A stretch of DNA of 64,000 nt from Caulobacter ginsengisoli (GTDB taxonomy: Bacteria > Pseudomonadota > Alphaproteobacteria > Caulobacterales > Caulobacteraceae): the NCBI RefSeq assembly GCF_030814835.1, contig NZ_JAUSVS010000002.1:434001-498000 (forward strand), given 5' to 3'. Under the pieces are notes generated by a model. The model was given only the letters and a program-made list of their open reading frames with translations. It did not search any database and had not been told where the DNA came from. This document shows, piece after piece, positions 1 through 10,477 of this stretch. Numbering within the stretch: position 1 is the first letter of the stretch; each line of letters opens with the position of its first letter. The position numbers and the translations under genes were made by a program.

Positions 1-467
1 AATACCTGCTGGAATTCGAGCGTGGCGGCGGCTCGGCCGGCGGGCTGAAGGTGGCGCTCGGCCGCCTGCGGGCCATGGCCAAGGCCGAGGGCCTGCTGGA
101 CGATCCCACCTACCGCGCCCGCCTCTGTGAGGCCGAGATCGCCGTCCAGGCCATCGAGATGACCGAGCACCGGGTGATGACCGCCCTCTCGGCCGGCAAG
201 AACCCCGGCCCGGCTTCGTCGATGCTCAAGACCCAGGGCACCGAGGCCACCCAGCGGATCGACGAACTGGCCATCGAAACCGGCGGCGCCTACAGCTGGG
301 TCTACCAGCCCGAGGCGCGGGCGGTGGGGGCCAACATCGAGCCGGTCGGGCCGGATCACACCCTGGTCGCCATGCCCCGCTACCTGAACAATCGGGCGGC
401 TTCGATCTATGGCGGGTCGAACGAGATCCAGCGGGGGATCATGGCGCGGCTGGTGTTGGGGCTCTAG
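1..467 (+). CDS. Acyl-CoA dehydrogenase, C-terminal part (5' end outside window)
   Basis: Open from the left edge (codons in frame from base 3) to a TAG at 465-467, about 154 residues. The visible part is the C-terminal helical domain of the FAD-dependent acyl-CoA dehydrogenase family, which oxidises acyl-CoA thioesters to 2-enoyl-CoA. The ending YGGSNEIQRGIMARLVLGL is the family's usual terminus, where the flavin/substrate-adjacent helix lies. The catalytic base and N-terminal domains are outside the window, so the substrate cannot be assigned. The gene downstream begins 2 bp after the stop but looks unrelated. Confidence 0.92.
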   Translation, partial: YLLEFERGGGSAGGLKVALGRLRAMAKAEGLLDDPTYRARLCEAEIAVQAIEMTEHRVMTALSAGKNPGPASSMLKTQGTEATQRIDELAIETGGAYSWVYQPEARAVGANIEPVGPDHTLVAMPRYLNNRAASIYGGSNEIQRGIMARLVLGL

Positions 468-469
468 GG

Positions 470-1231
470 ATGGGCTACAGGCGGCTGGCGGCCATCGCGT
501 TGGTGGTGCTGTTCGGGCTCACGCCACTGGCGAGCGCTCACGCTGAAGCTGATCTGGCGGCGTTGATGAAGGCCTGCAACGACCTGTCGCGCCGGGCCCC
601 AGATATCGAGAAACTCGCGCAGGCTCAGAGCCTTACGGCCTGGACGCCGGAGGAGATGGCTGCTGTCGAGCCGATTACGGTGGTCGAACCGTTGCGCAAG
701 GATCGTGACAAGCCCCAACCGGACTTACCAACCCGAGCCCTGAGGTCGGATACAGTCCGCGCTTGGTGGCTGGACGCTGGCCACAGCCAATCCCTCGTCT
801 ATCAGGAGGCTGACCAGCCGCAGATGGGTGGCGGAGACTTGATATTTATCAGCGCCCGGCGCTGGCGATCCTGCCAGATCGCCGGCCAGATCGGAGACGC
901 CCGGCCGCTGGTGGCGACCATCTACGATCTCGACGCCGACCCTCTGCCGGGGCTGTTTCAGGAGAGCCGAAGTCTGTCGATGTCAGTGAGTTCGGAGACG
1001 CTGCCGGGCACAAGCGATTGGTTCGATATGGGCGCCAACCTGTTCCTGTATTTTGACACCATGCTGGCGTTGCCGGGGATCACCAGCGAGAGCTTCTATT
1101 TGGCCGTGTCGGACCGCGACGAGCCGGATCCCGACTCGCCCGTGCTTCGGGTGTCCAAAGCCACTCTGTTCAAGGCCATCGCCCGGCCGGCGCGTTTTGT
1201 CTTCAGCCGGGAAACCGACCTGCCGAACTAG
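470..1231 (+). CDS. Exported protein of unknown function
   Basis: 253 residues. The N-terminus is a typical Sec signal: Arg-Arg near the start, a hydrophobic core at about residues 6-20 and a likely cleavage after ASA/AHA near residues 22-25. The mature part has no motif I recognise. It has several Trp and acidic residues, one Cys in the early mature region (about residue 36) and one near residue 133. The ATG lies 2 bp after the acyl-CoA dehydrogenase stop, with no obvious Shine-Dalgarno, so expression may depend on the upstream gene. It could be periplasmic. No function is proposed. Confidence 0.7.
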   Translation: MGYRRLAAIALVVLFGLTPLASAHAEADLAALMKACNDLSRRAPDIEKLAQAQSLTAWTPEEMAAVEPITVVEPLRKDRDKPQPDLPTRALRSDTVRAWWLDAGHSQSLVYQEADQPQMGGGDLIFISARRWRSCQIAGQIGDARPLVATIYDLDADPLPGLFQESRSLSMSVSSETLPGTSDWFDMGANLFLYFDTMLALPGITSESFYLAVSDRDEPDPDSPVLRVSKATLFKAIARPARFVFSRETDLPN

Positions 1232-1329
1232 TTCGACTGCAGAGGTCAGTTTACAGAAAACGCCGCTCCCCCTAAGAACATCCCCGATGTCCAACGCGAC
1301 CGCCAAACCGACTATTAAAACGACCTGCT

Positions 1330-4320
<2,991 letters not shown>

Positions 4321-4544
4321 CGCATCAGTCCTTTGCCGCGTGGCATTCAGGACTGACAGGGAGCGCCACAAGAATTAACCAATAATGATCAGCGAACACC
4401 GCTCTCGATTAGCTCTGAGCGGCGAAATGCAACCCTAAACTGTGCCTGGTTGATGATGTCGCCAGCGTGATGCTCAATTCGGGTATAGCCTTCTCTTGGG
4501 TGCAGCAACCTGAAGGCTTGGCGTTTACTTCCGAAGGCGGCGCG

Positions 4545-4570
4545 GGCCGCGACAAAATGCCGTCGCGGCC
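4545..4570 (-). terminator. Hairpin downstream of the aceA operon
   Basis: A perfect 9-bp inverted repeat: GGCCGCGAC at 4545-4553 and GTCGCGGCC at 4562-4570 with an 8-base loop, starting 11 bp past the stop of the small gene that follows aceA. The position suits transcription termination of the minus-strand operon. There is no T-run, so it may rely on Rho or act as a 3' stabilising hairpin. The rest of 4321-4580, including the chemoreceptor promoter region, shows nothing else I can support. Confidence 0.5.
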
Positions 4571-4580
4571 GCGGCCCACA

Positions 4581-4811
4581 TCAAGCCTGTGCTGGTTCCT
4601 TCTCACCGACGGTGGGCACGATCTGGTCGCCCCAGTTGCCCGAGCCGTCGTGGCATCGCGAGGTGCGGACCAACTCGACGCTGTAGCCGGCCTCGACCGC
4701 CTTGCGCACCGCCTCGTTGAGCCGGTGCGAGGCTTCCGCCACCCGGTGCACGGCCCGTTCGCGGGCCGACGAGTTGGGCATTGCGGCCGGGGAGAACTGG
4801 GAAGTCGCCAT
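4581..4811 (-). CDS. Small protein encoded directly after aceA
   Basis: 76 residues. A strong Shine-Dalgarno (GGAGGAAATCCC before ATG) and its place 27 bp after the isocitrate lyase stop indicate a real, co-transcribed gene. It is soluble and hydrophilic, with a predicted helix rich in Ala/Arg/Glu (about residues 16-42) and then a C-terminal segment with RTSRCHDGSGNWG. It has a single Cys and no signal peptide. I recognise no family. Its position suggests a role with isocitrate lyase or acetate/fatty-acid growth, which is inference only. Confidence 0.75.
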   Translation of the reverse strand: MATSQFSPAAMPNSSARERAVHRVAEASHRLNEAVRKAVEAGYSVELVRTSRCHDGSGNWGDQIVPTVGEKEPAQA

Positions 4812-4838
4812 GGGATTTCCTCCTTCGATACGGTGCGG

Positions 4839-6458
4839 CTACTCGGCCGCGAACTGGTTCATGGTGTTGCCGTGACCGCCGGCCTTCAGGGCGCGCTCGC
4901 CGGCGACCATTTCCTTGAAGGTGTCGCCCAGGTCCGAGCCGACCTCGTGCTGGTGCTTCACCGCCGAGACGCCGCGGCGGATTTCCTCGCGCTGCACCGA
5001 ATTGACGTAGGCCTTCATGCGGTCAGGGCCGAAATAGCCGCGCGACAGCTCGTCCATCGACTTGGCGGTCAGGTGGAAGGTCGGCAGGGTGATCAGGTTG
5101 TGGAACACCCCGGCCCGGGCCGAGATGTCGGCCTGGAAGGCGGCCAGGCGGCGGTCGGATTCCTGGCCCAGCTCCGTGCCATCCAGCTCCGCCGACATCA
5201 GGCCGGCGCCGTCCGGATAGGCGTCGGCGGCGATCTTCCCTTCGGCCACCCACTGGGCGATCACCTGCTTGCGCAGGTTCAGGGTCCAGTTGAAGGACGG
5301 GCTGTTGTTGTAGGTCAGCTTGGCGTTCGGCACGACCGCGCGGACCTCGTTCACCATCGAGGCGATCTCGTCGACGTTGGGGGTGTCGGTCTCGATCCAC
5401 AGCAGGTCGGCGCCGCCCTCGGTGAGCGAGGCGATGCAGTCCTCGACCACCCGGGCCCGGCCGGTGCCGTCCTGGAAGGCGAAGAGGCCGTTGGGCATGC
5501 GCACCGGCTTGACGAACTGGCCGCCCTGGAAGAGCGCGATCTCGCCCTCCTGGATGGGGTTCTCAGGCGTGATGGCCTCGGTCTTCAGCCACTTGATGTA
5601 CTGGCTGGCCAGGTCGCCCGGCTCCTTGCTGACCGGCACCTTCTGGGTGAGGCCCGCGCCCAGGCTGTCGGTGCGGGCGACGATGACGCCCTCGTCGACG
5701 CCCAGTTCCTCGAAGGCCAGGCGGCAGGCGCGCAGCTTCTCGATGAAGTCCTCGCGCGGCACGGTGACCTTGCCGTCCTGGTGGCCGCACTGCTTGGCGT
5801 CGGAGACCTGGTTCTCGATCTGCAGGCAGCAGGCGCCGGCCTTGATCATCTCCTTGGCCAGCAGGTAGGTGGCGTTCTCGTTGCCGAAGCCCGCGTCGAT
5901 GTCGGCGATGATCGGCACCACGTGAGTTTCGAAGTTGTCGATGGCCTTGATGGCGGCGCGCTCGGCGACGTCATCGCCAGCCTTGCGGGCGGCTTTCAGG
6001 TCCTTGAACAGGTCGTTGATCGCCACCTCGTCGGCCTGGCGCAGGGAGACGTAGATCTCCTCGATCAGTTCGACCACAGCGGTCTTCTCATGCATCGACT
6101 GGTCGGGCAGGTGGCCCCAGCGGTTGCGCAGGCCCGCCACCATCCAGCCGGACAGATAGACATAGGCGCCCTTGGTCGTGCCGCGCAGGCGCTTGACCGA
6201 CTTGATCATCTGCTGGGCGTGGAAGCCCGACCAGCAGCCCAGCGACTGGGTGAACTTGCTGCTGTCCAGGTCGTACTCGGCCATGTCGGCCCGCATGACC
6301 AGGGACATGGCCTTGGCGATATCCAGGTGGGTGTTGAAGGTGTTCTGCAGCTTCAGCTGGATGATGTCGTCCACGGCCACGCCGCCCGAGGTCTGGCCGC
6401 TGGGATAGCGGGCGAGCAGGGCTTGCTGGTGTTCGGCGTAGGTCTTGCGGGGCGACAT
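4839..6458 (-). CDS. aceA: Isocitrate lyase
   Basis: 539 residues, matching the longer Pseudomonas/alphaproteobacterial class of isocitrate lyase rather than the ~430-residue E. coli class. It cleaves isocitrate to glyoxylate and succinate, the first step of the glyoxylate shunt. The catalytic signature is present as KQCGH at residues 222-226 with C224 the active-site Cys (the E. coli form has KKCGH). The ATG has a good GAGGAAG ribosome-binding site. The gene is divergent from an ScfR/RamB-type regulator across a 130-bp region carrying repeated palindromic motifs. Malate synthase is not in the window. Confidence 0.96.
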   Translation of the reverse strand: MSPRKTYAEHQQALLARYPSGQTSGGVAVDDIIQLKLQNTFNTHLDIAKAMSLVMRADMAEYDLDSSKFTQSLGCWSGFHAQQMIKSVKRLRGTTKGAYVYLSGWMVAGLRNRWGHLPDQSMHEKTAVVELIEEIYVSLRQADEVAINDLFKDLKAARKAGDDVAERAAIKAIDNFETHVVPIIADIDAGFGNENATYLLAKEMIKAGACCLQIENQVSDAKQCGHQDGKVTVPREDFIEKLRACRLAFEELGVDEGVIVARTDSLGAGLTQKVPVSKEPGDLASQYIKWLKTEAITPENPIQEGEIALFQGGQFVKPVRMPNGLFAFQDGTGRARVVEDCIASLTEGGADLLWIETDTPNVDEIASMVNEVRAVVPNAKLTYNNSPSFNWTLNLRKQVIAQWVAEGKIAADAYPDGAGLMSAELDGTELGQESDRRLAAFQADISARAGVFHNLITLPTFHLTAKSMDELSRGYFGPDRMKAYVNSVQREEIRRGVSAVKHQHEVGSDLGDTFKEMVAGERALKAGGHGNTMNQFAAE

Positions 6459-6537
6459 GGACTTCCTCGACGGTTCGAAATTGCGTAACGGCAGCTAGCC
6501 TCGGCGGCTCCGCCAGCGCGAACCAATTGAAGCCGAA

Positions 6538-6585
6538 TTGTCACAAAGTGACTTTGTGTTTTCTGTAAACTTGTGACAACGTGAC
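6538..6585. promoter_or_regulatory. Tandem operator-like repeats between aceA and its likely regulator
   Basis: TTGTCACAAAGTGAC at 6538-6552 and TTGTGACAACGTGAC at 6571-6585 match at 13 of 15 positions and start 33 bp apart, about three helical turns, so both would face the same side of DNA. The first copy contains the dyad GTCAC-AAA-GTGAC and overlaps a second dyad, CACAAAG-TGA-CTTTGTG (6542-6558). The second copy ends 3 bp before the regulator's ATG. This suits autoregulation plus control of aceA by the XRE-family regulator. The binding protein is inferred from position. Confidence 0.6.
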
Positions 6586-6588
6586 CGT

Positions 6589-8004
6589 ATGGCGACGAGC
6601 GACAAGAAGCTGTTCCTGGGCGGGCGACTGAAGCGCCTGCGCCGCGACCTGGGCGTCACCCAGAGCGCCATGGCCGAGCAGCTCAAGGTCTCGCCCAGCT
6701 ATCTCAACCTGCTGGAGCGCAACCAGCGGCCGGTGACGGCCCAGGTGCTGCTGCGGCTGGCCGAAGCGTATGATCTCGACCTGCGCAGCCTCTCCGCCGA
6801 CGAGCCGGGCGGCGGGGCCGGGCTGGAGGAGGTGCTGGCCGACAAGATGTTCGCCGACCTGGCCCTCAGCCGCCACGAGGTGGCGGAGGTCGCCGAGCTG
6901 TCCCCCAGCCTGGCCGAGGCCTTCGTACGCCTCTACCGGGCCTATCTGGACCGGGGCAATCTGATCGACCTGGGCGCCTTCGAGGGCCGCGACGGGCCCA
7001 CGGGGCCGACGCCCACCGACTGGGTCCGCGACCTGGTGGGCGCCCAGCGCAACCACTTCGCCGAGCTGGAGGAGCTGGCCGAGCAGATCGTCGCCGACCT
7101 GGGGGTCGATCCGCGCGACCTGACCCCGGCCCTGCGCGACCGGCTGCTGGAAGCGCACAGCGTCCGCACCCGCGTGATGCCGGTGGAGATCATGGCCGGC
7201 GCCCTTCGCCGCTTCGACCGCCACCGCAAGCAGCTGCTGGTCTCCGAAACCATGGCCCCGGCCAGCCGCACCTTCGCCATGGCCTATCAGCTGGGCCTGA
7301 TCGAACAGGGCGATGCCATCGCCCAGATCGCCGACCGCTATGTTCCGCCGGACCGGGCGACCCGCGAGCAGCTCAAGGTCTTCCTGGGCAACTACCTGGC
7401 CGCGGCCGTCATGATGCCCTACGGCAGGTTCCTCGCCGCCCTGGAAGAGACCGGCTACGACATCGAGCGGGTGCGCTCGCGGTTCGGCGTCTCGTTCGAG
7501 CAGGCCGCCCATCGCCTGACCACCCTGGCCCGCTCCGGCGCGCGCGGCATCCCCTTTTTCATGGTGCGGGTCGATGCGGCGGGGAACATCTCCAAACGCT
7601 ATTCCAGCGGCCCGTTCCCCTTCTCGCGGTTCGGCGGCACCTGTCCCCGCTGGAACGTCCATGACAGCTTCAAGACCCCGGGCCGCATCGTCACCCAGGT
7701 GATCGAGACCCCCGATGGCGAACGCTACTTCACCCTCTCGCGCACCGTACGCCGGGTCGCCGGCCTGCTGGCGGGGCTGGAGGACGAACTGGCCGTGGGG
7801 CTGGGTTGCGAGCTCAAGCACGCCGGCAAGCTGGTCTATGCCAGGGGCCTGGACATCGTCTCGCCGGCCATCGTCGAGGTCGGCCCCGCCTGCCGGATCT
7901 GCGAGCGTCGAAACTGTCCGCAACGCGCCGCCGCCCCGGTCAACCGCAAGCCGCTGGTCGAGGAGTCGGTCAAGAGCGTGACGTCGTTCCCGTTCGCGCC
8001 ATAA
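6589..8004 (+). CDS. XRE-family regulator of the ScfR/RamB type
   Basis: 471 residues. An N-terminal helix-turn-helix of the XRE/Cro type lies at about residues 11-68 (TQSAMAEQLKVSPSYLNLLE). It is followed by an ImmA/IrrE-like middle region (around SFEQAAHRLTTLAR) and a C-terminal short-chain-fatty-acyl-regulator domain with clustered cysteines (CRICERRNC). Relatives such as RamB control acetate and glyoxylate-cycle genes in response to acyl-CoA status. Its divergent place beside aceA supports the same job here. No Shine-Dalgarno precedes the ATG and an operator-like repeat ends 3 bp upstream, so the mRNA may be leaderless or nearly so. Confidence 0.9.
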   Translation: MATSDKKLFLGGRLKRLRRDLGVTQSAMAEQLKVSPSYLNLLERNQRPVTAQVLLRLAEAYDLDLRSLSADEPGGGAGLEEVLADKMFADLALSRHEVAEVAELSPSLAEAFVRLYRAYLDRGNLIDLGAFEGRDGPTGPTPTDWVRDLVGAQRNHFAELEELAEQIVADLGVDPRDLTPALRDRLLEAHSVRTRVMPVEIMAGALRRFDRHRKQLLVSETMAPASRTFAMAYQLGLIEQGDAIAQIADRYVPPDRATREQLKVFLGNYLAAAVMMPYGRFLAALEETGYDIERVRSRFGVSFEQAAHRLTTLARSGARGIPFFMVRVDAAGNISKRYSSGPFPFSRFGGTCPRWNVHDSFKTPGRIVTQVIETPDGERYFTLSRTVRRVAGLLAGLEDELAVGLGCELKHAGKLVYARGLDIVSPAIVEVGPACRICERRNCPQRAAAPVNRKPLVEESVKSVTSFPFAP

Positions 8005-8073
8005 ATTTGCGACGGCCTGTCGGTTGGCCTGCTGGCTGTCCGTCCTAGGGCCAGATCAAACAGGAGACCCGCC

Positions 8074-8490
8074 ATGCGGATGATTTTCGTGAACCTGCCG
8101 GTGAAGAGCGTCAAAGCCTCCCGCGACTTCTTCGGCGCCCTGGGCTTCACCTTCAACGAGCAGTTCTGCAGCGAGGACACCGCCTGCATGGTGATCGAGG
8201 AGAACATCTTCTCGATGCTGATGGAGACGGCCCGCTTCAAGGCCTTCATCAAGGGCGATGTCGCCGACACCGCCAAGGGCAAGGAGGTGCTGGTCTGTCT
8301 CTCCTGCGCCAGCCGAGCCGAGGTCGAGGCGCTGAAGGCCAAGGCCATCGCCGCCGGCGGGGGCGAATGGCTGCCGGCCCAGGACTACGGCTTCATGTAT
8401 GGCGACAGCTTCACCGACCTGGACGGTCATGTCTGGGAACTGAACTGGATGGACCCGGCCGCCGTCGCCGGGGGACCGCCAGCCGCCTGA
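8074..8490 (+). CDS. VOC-family (glyoxalase/bleomycin-resistance-like) protein
   Basis: 138 residues with two beta-alpha-beta-beta-beta modules of the vicinal-oxygen-chelate fold. The second half carries the common ending FTDLDGHVWELNWMDP. The subgroup is the small lactoylglutathione-lyase-related proteins that are frequent in this lineage, usually of unknown substrate. A CAGGAGA ribosome-binding site precedes the ATG. It contains four cysteines. A strong hairpin follows the stop, so it is probably transcribed alone. No enzymatic activity can be claimed from the sequence. Confidence 0.88.
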   Translation: MRMIFVNLPVKSVKASRDFFGALGFTFNEQFCSEDTACMVIEENIFSMLMETARFKAFIKGDVADTAKGKEVLVCLSCASRAEVEALKAKAIAAGGGEWLPAQDYGFMYGDSFTDLDGHVWELNWMDPAAVAGGPPAA

Positions 8491-8497
8491 CGATTTC

Positions 8498-8523
8498 GGC
8501 GGGTTCCAGGGATGGAACCCGCC
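8498..8523 (+). terminator. Strong hairpin after the VOC gene
   Basis: A perfect 10-bp stem: GGCGGGTTCC at 8498-8507 and GGAACCCGCC at 8514-8523, with a 6-base loop AGGGAT, beginning 8 bp after the VOC stop codon. A T-run is lacking apart from a short TTT farther on, as is common for terminators in this GC range. It probably separates the VOC transcript from the next small gene. Confidence 0.6.
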
Positions 8524-8565
8524 GGCTCCGGCGTTTGACCTGTAGAGGCAGGCAGGGGCCGACGC

Positions 8566-8772
8566 ATGCAGGACTACGTTTTCCACGTCCATTACCTCGA
8601 TCGGCCCGAGCCGGAGGTGCTGGCCGTAGTCGTGCGCGATGACCAACGGGCTCATGAGTTGGCTCGTCAGCGGCTGGCCGAGGGTCATGCGGCCATCGAG
8701 GTGTGGTCGCGCGAGCGGCGGTTGTTCCGGGTCAGCCGGGAAGGCGGCCAGAAGGACGCTCAGTCGGCGTAG
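8566..8772 (+). CDS. Small basic/acidic protein of unknown function
   Basis: 68 residues, starting at the ATG preceded by GGCAGGGGCCGACGC. The pattern of a beta strand (DYVFHVHYL), a second strand (VLAVVVRDD), a helix (AHELARQRLAEG) and a third strand (AIEVWSRERRLFRV) suggests a tiny ferredoxin-like fold. It has no Cys, signal peptide or membrane segment. It lies between the VOC hairpin and the convergent crotonase gene and overlaps the latter's end by 13 bp. I do not recognise a family. Confidence 0.65.
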   Translation: MQDYVFHVHYLDRPEPEVLAVVVRDDQRAHELARQRLAEGHAAIEVWSRERRLFRVSREGGQKDAQSA

Positions 8773-9563
8773 ACCGCCGTCCGCTTCTCCAGGTTGGACA
8801 TCACCGCCTCGATCTGGTTGGGCGAGCCGATCAGCGCGCCCTGTTCGACGGACTCCGCCTTGAGGATGGCGTGCTGGTCGCCGTCCTCGACCATGTTGAG
8901 CAGCCGCTTGCCGGCCCGGATGGCGCTGGGGCTCTTGCCGGCGATCTCCGCGGCCAGGGCCAGGGCCTCGGCGCGCGGGTCGGCGCAGACCCGGGTGGCC
9001 AGGCCCAGCTTGAGGGCCTCCTCGCCGTTGAAGATGCGGCCGGTGTAGGTCAGCTCACGGGCCACATCGTCACGCACCAGACCCTTCAGGATCACCATGC
9101 CGGCCATATCGGGGATCAGGCCCCACTTGATCTCCAGCACCGCCATGCGGGCGTCGGCGGTGACGAAACGCAGGTCGGCGCCGAGCGCCAGCTGGAAGCC
9201 GCCGCCGAAGGCTACGCCGTGGACGGCCGCGATCACCGGCTGAGGCAGTTCGCGCCAGACCATGACGGCGTGCTGGGCGCGGTTGGAGCCGCCGGGGGTC
9301 CGCTCGGTCTTGACCAGGCTGTCGCCGCCGCGCCGCTCGCCCGAGGCCATCTTGGCGAAGTTGCCCATGTCCAGTCCGGCGCAGAAGGCCCGGCCCTCGC
9401 CGGACAGCACCACGGCGCGGACATCGGCGCGGCTCTTCAGCGCCTCGCCGGTGTCGATCAGGGCCTGAAACATGGCGTCGTCCAGGGCGTTCATCTTGTC
9501 GACCCGCACCATCCGCACGTCGGCGACGCCGTTCGACACTTCGACCGTGATGCGCTCGTCCAT
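8760..9563 (-). CDS. Enoyl-CoA hydratase/isomerase (crotonase) family protein
   Basis: 267 residues from the ATG at 9563, preceded by GGGAGAGAG; an upstream in-frame extension lacks such a site. The crotonase oxyanion-hole motifs are visible: FCAGLDMGNF at about residues 60-69 and HGVAFGGGFQLALGAD at about 117-132. The second catalytic position reads WGLIPDMAG, with Asp rather than the glutamate of classic hydratases, so isomerase or another crotonase reaction is possible. Members act on acyl-CoA esters in the cytoplasm, mostly in fatty- or aromatic-acid breakdown. It is divergent from a GST gene. Confidence 0.9.
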   Translation of the reverse strand: MDERITVEVSNGVADVRMVRVDKMNALDDAMFQALIDTGEALKSRADVRAVVLSGEGRAFCAGLDMGNFAKMASGERRGGDSLVKTERTPGGSNRAQHAVMVWRELPQPVIAAVHGVAFGGGFQLALGADLRFVTADARMAVLEIKWGLIPDMAGMVILKGLVRDDVARELTYTGRIFNGEEALKLGLATRVCADPRAEALALAAEIAGKSPSAIRAGKRLLNMVEDGDQHAILKAESVEQGALIGSPNQIEAVMSNLEKRTAVYAD

Positions 9564-9682
9564 GATCTCTCTCCCTCGATTGGGCGAATAGTGGCCCAGG
9601 CGCCCTTGGGGAAGCAAACATCCGCCGTTGCGCGAGGCGAATTTCCCCGGCCTGATAGCCAAAAGCCCAGGGAAGAACGCCG

Positions 9683-10477
9683 ATGATCGAGCTGCTCGAA
9701 CACCCCCTCTCGCCCTACGCCCAGAAGGTGAAGATCGCCCTGGCCGAGAAGGGCGTCCCCTTCACCGTCCGCACCCCGGACGCCATGGGCTCGGGGGCCA
9801 CCCCGGCCGAGTTCCGCGCCGCCAGTCCGCGCGGCGAGGTGCCGGTGCTGTTCGTCGAGGGGACCCCGATCTACGACTCGACCATCATCCTGGAATTTAT
9901 CGAGGATCGCTTCCCCGACCCGCCGCTGCTGCCCAGGGATCCGCTGGCCCGCGCCGCGGCCCGCACCATCGAGGAGGTCTGCGACACCACCTACGAAGCC
10001 ATCAACTGGGGCCTGTCGGAGATCGCCTGGTTCCGCCGCGCCGAGGGCGAACTGGCCGAGAAGCTGAAGGCCGAGGCGAAGGGGCAGGTCGGCCGGCTGC
10101 ACGCCTGGTTGGAGTCGCAGTTGGGCGATGGTCCATGGTTCGGCGGCGAGACGTTTGGCTGGGCCGACCTCTGTGTCGCGCCCTTCGTGCAGGGCTCGGC
10201 GGGCTATGAATTGGCGCCGGCGGAGGGGTCGAAGCTTGCGGACTGGCTGGGCCGGGTGCGCCAGCGGCCGTCGGTGGCGGCGGCCTTCAAGGCGGCCCGG
10301 GACTCGCTGGCGGCCATGAGCCAGGTGGCCGGCATCGTCGAGCGGGGGCAGTTCAAGCGGCAGTACCGCGATCACCGCCTCGAATGGATGATCCGCTCGG
10401 GCGGCGTCGAGGTGGTGCTCAAGGGCCTGGAGAAGGACAACATCCGCTTCAACGGCGAACCCTCAGTACAGTCCTGA
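9683..10477 (+). CDS. Glutathione S-transferase family protein
   Basis: 264 residues. The N-terminal thioredoxin-like domain opens with ELLEHPLSPYAQKVKIALAE, including the SPYxxKV stretch typical of GST binding sites. The usual cis-Pro and glutathione-gamma-Glu site occurs at EVPVLFVEGTPIYDSTIILEFIED. A helical C-terminal domain runs from about residue 90 and is about 40 residues longer than a standard GST. Substrate unknown. Its 3' end overlaps the convergent FGE-like gene by 29 bp. Confidence 0.9.
   Translation: MIELLEHPLSPYAQKVKIALAEKGVPFTVRTPDAMGSGATPAEFRAASPRGEVPVLFVEGTPIYDSTIILEFIEDRFPDPPLLPRDPLARAAARTIEEVCDTTYEAINWGLSEIAWFRRAEGELAEKLKAEAKGQVGRLHAWLESQLGDGPWFGGETFGWADLCVAPFVQGSAGYELAPAEGSKLADWLGRVRQRPSVAAAFKAARDSLAAMSQVAGIVERGQFKRQYRDHRLEWMIRSGGVEVVLKGLEKDNIRFNGEPSVQS

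Noticed and set aside
4467..6488. 673-codon plus-strand frame opposite aceA
   Set aside because: The opposite strand encodes isocitrate lyase with its catalytic motif. The plus-strand product has no recognisable motif and no ribosome-binding site.
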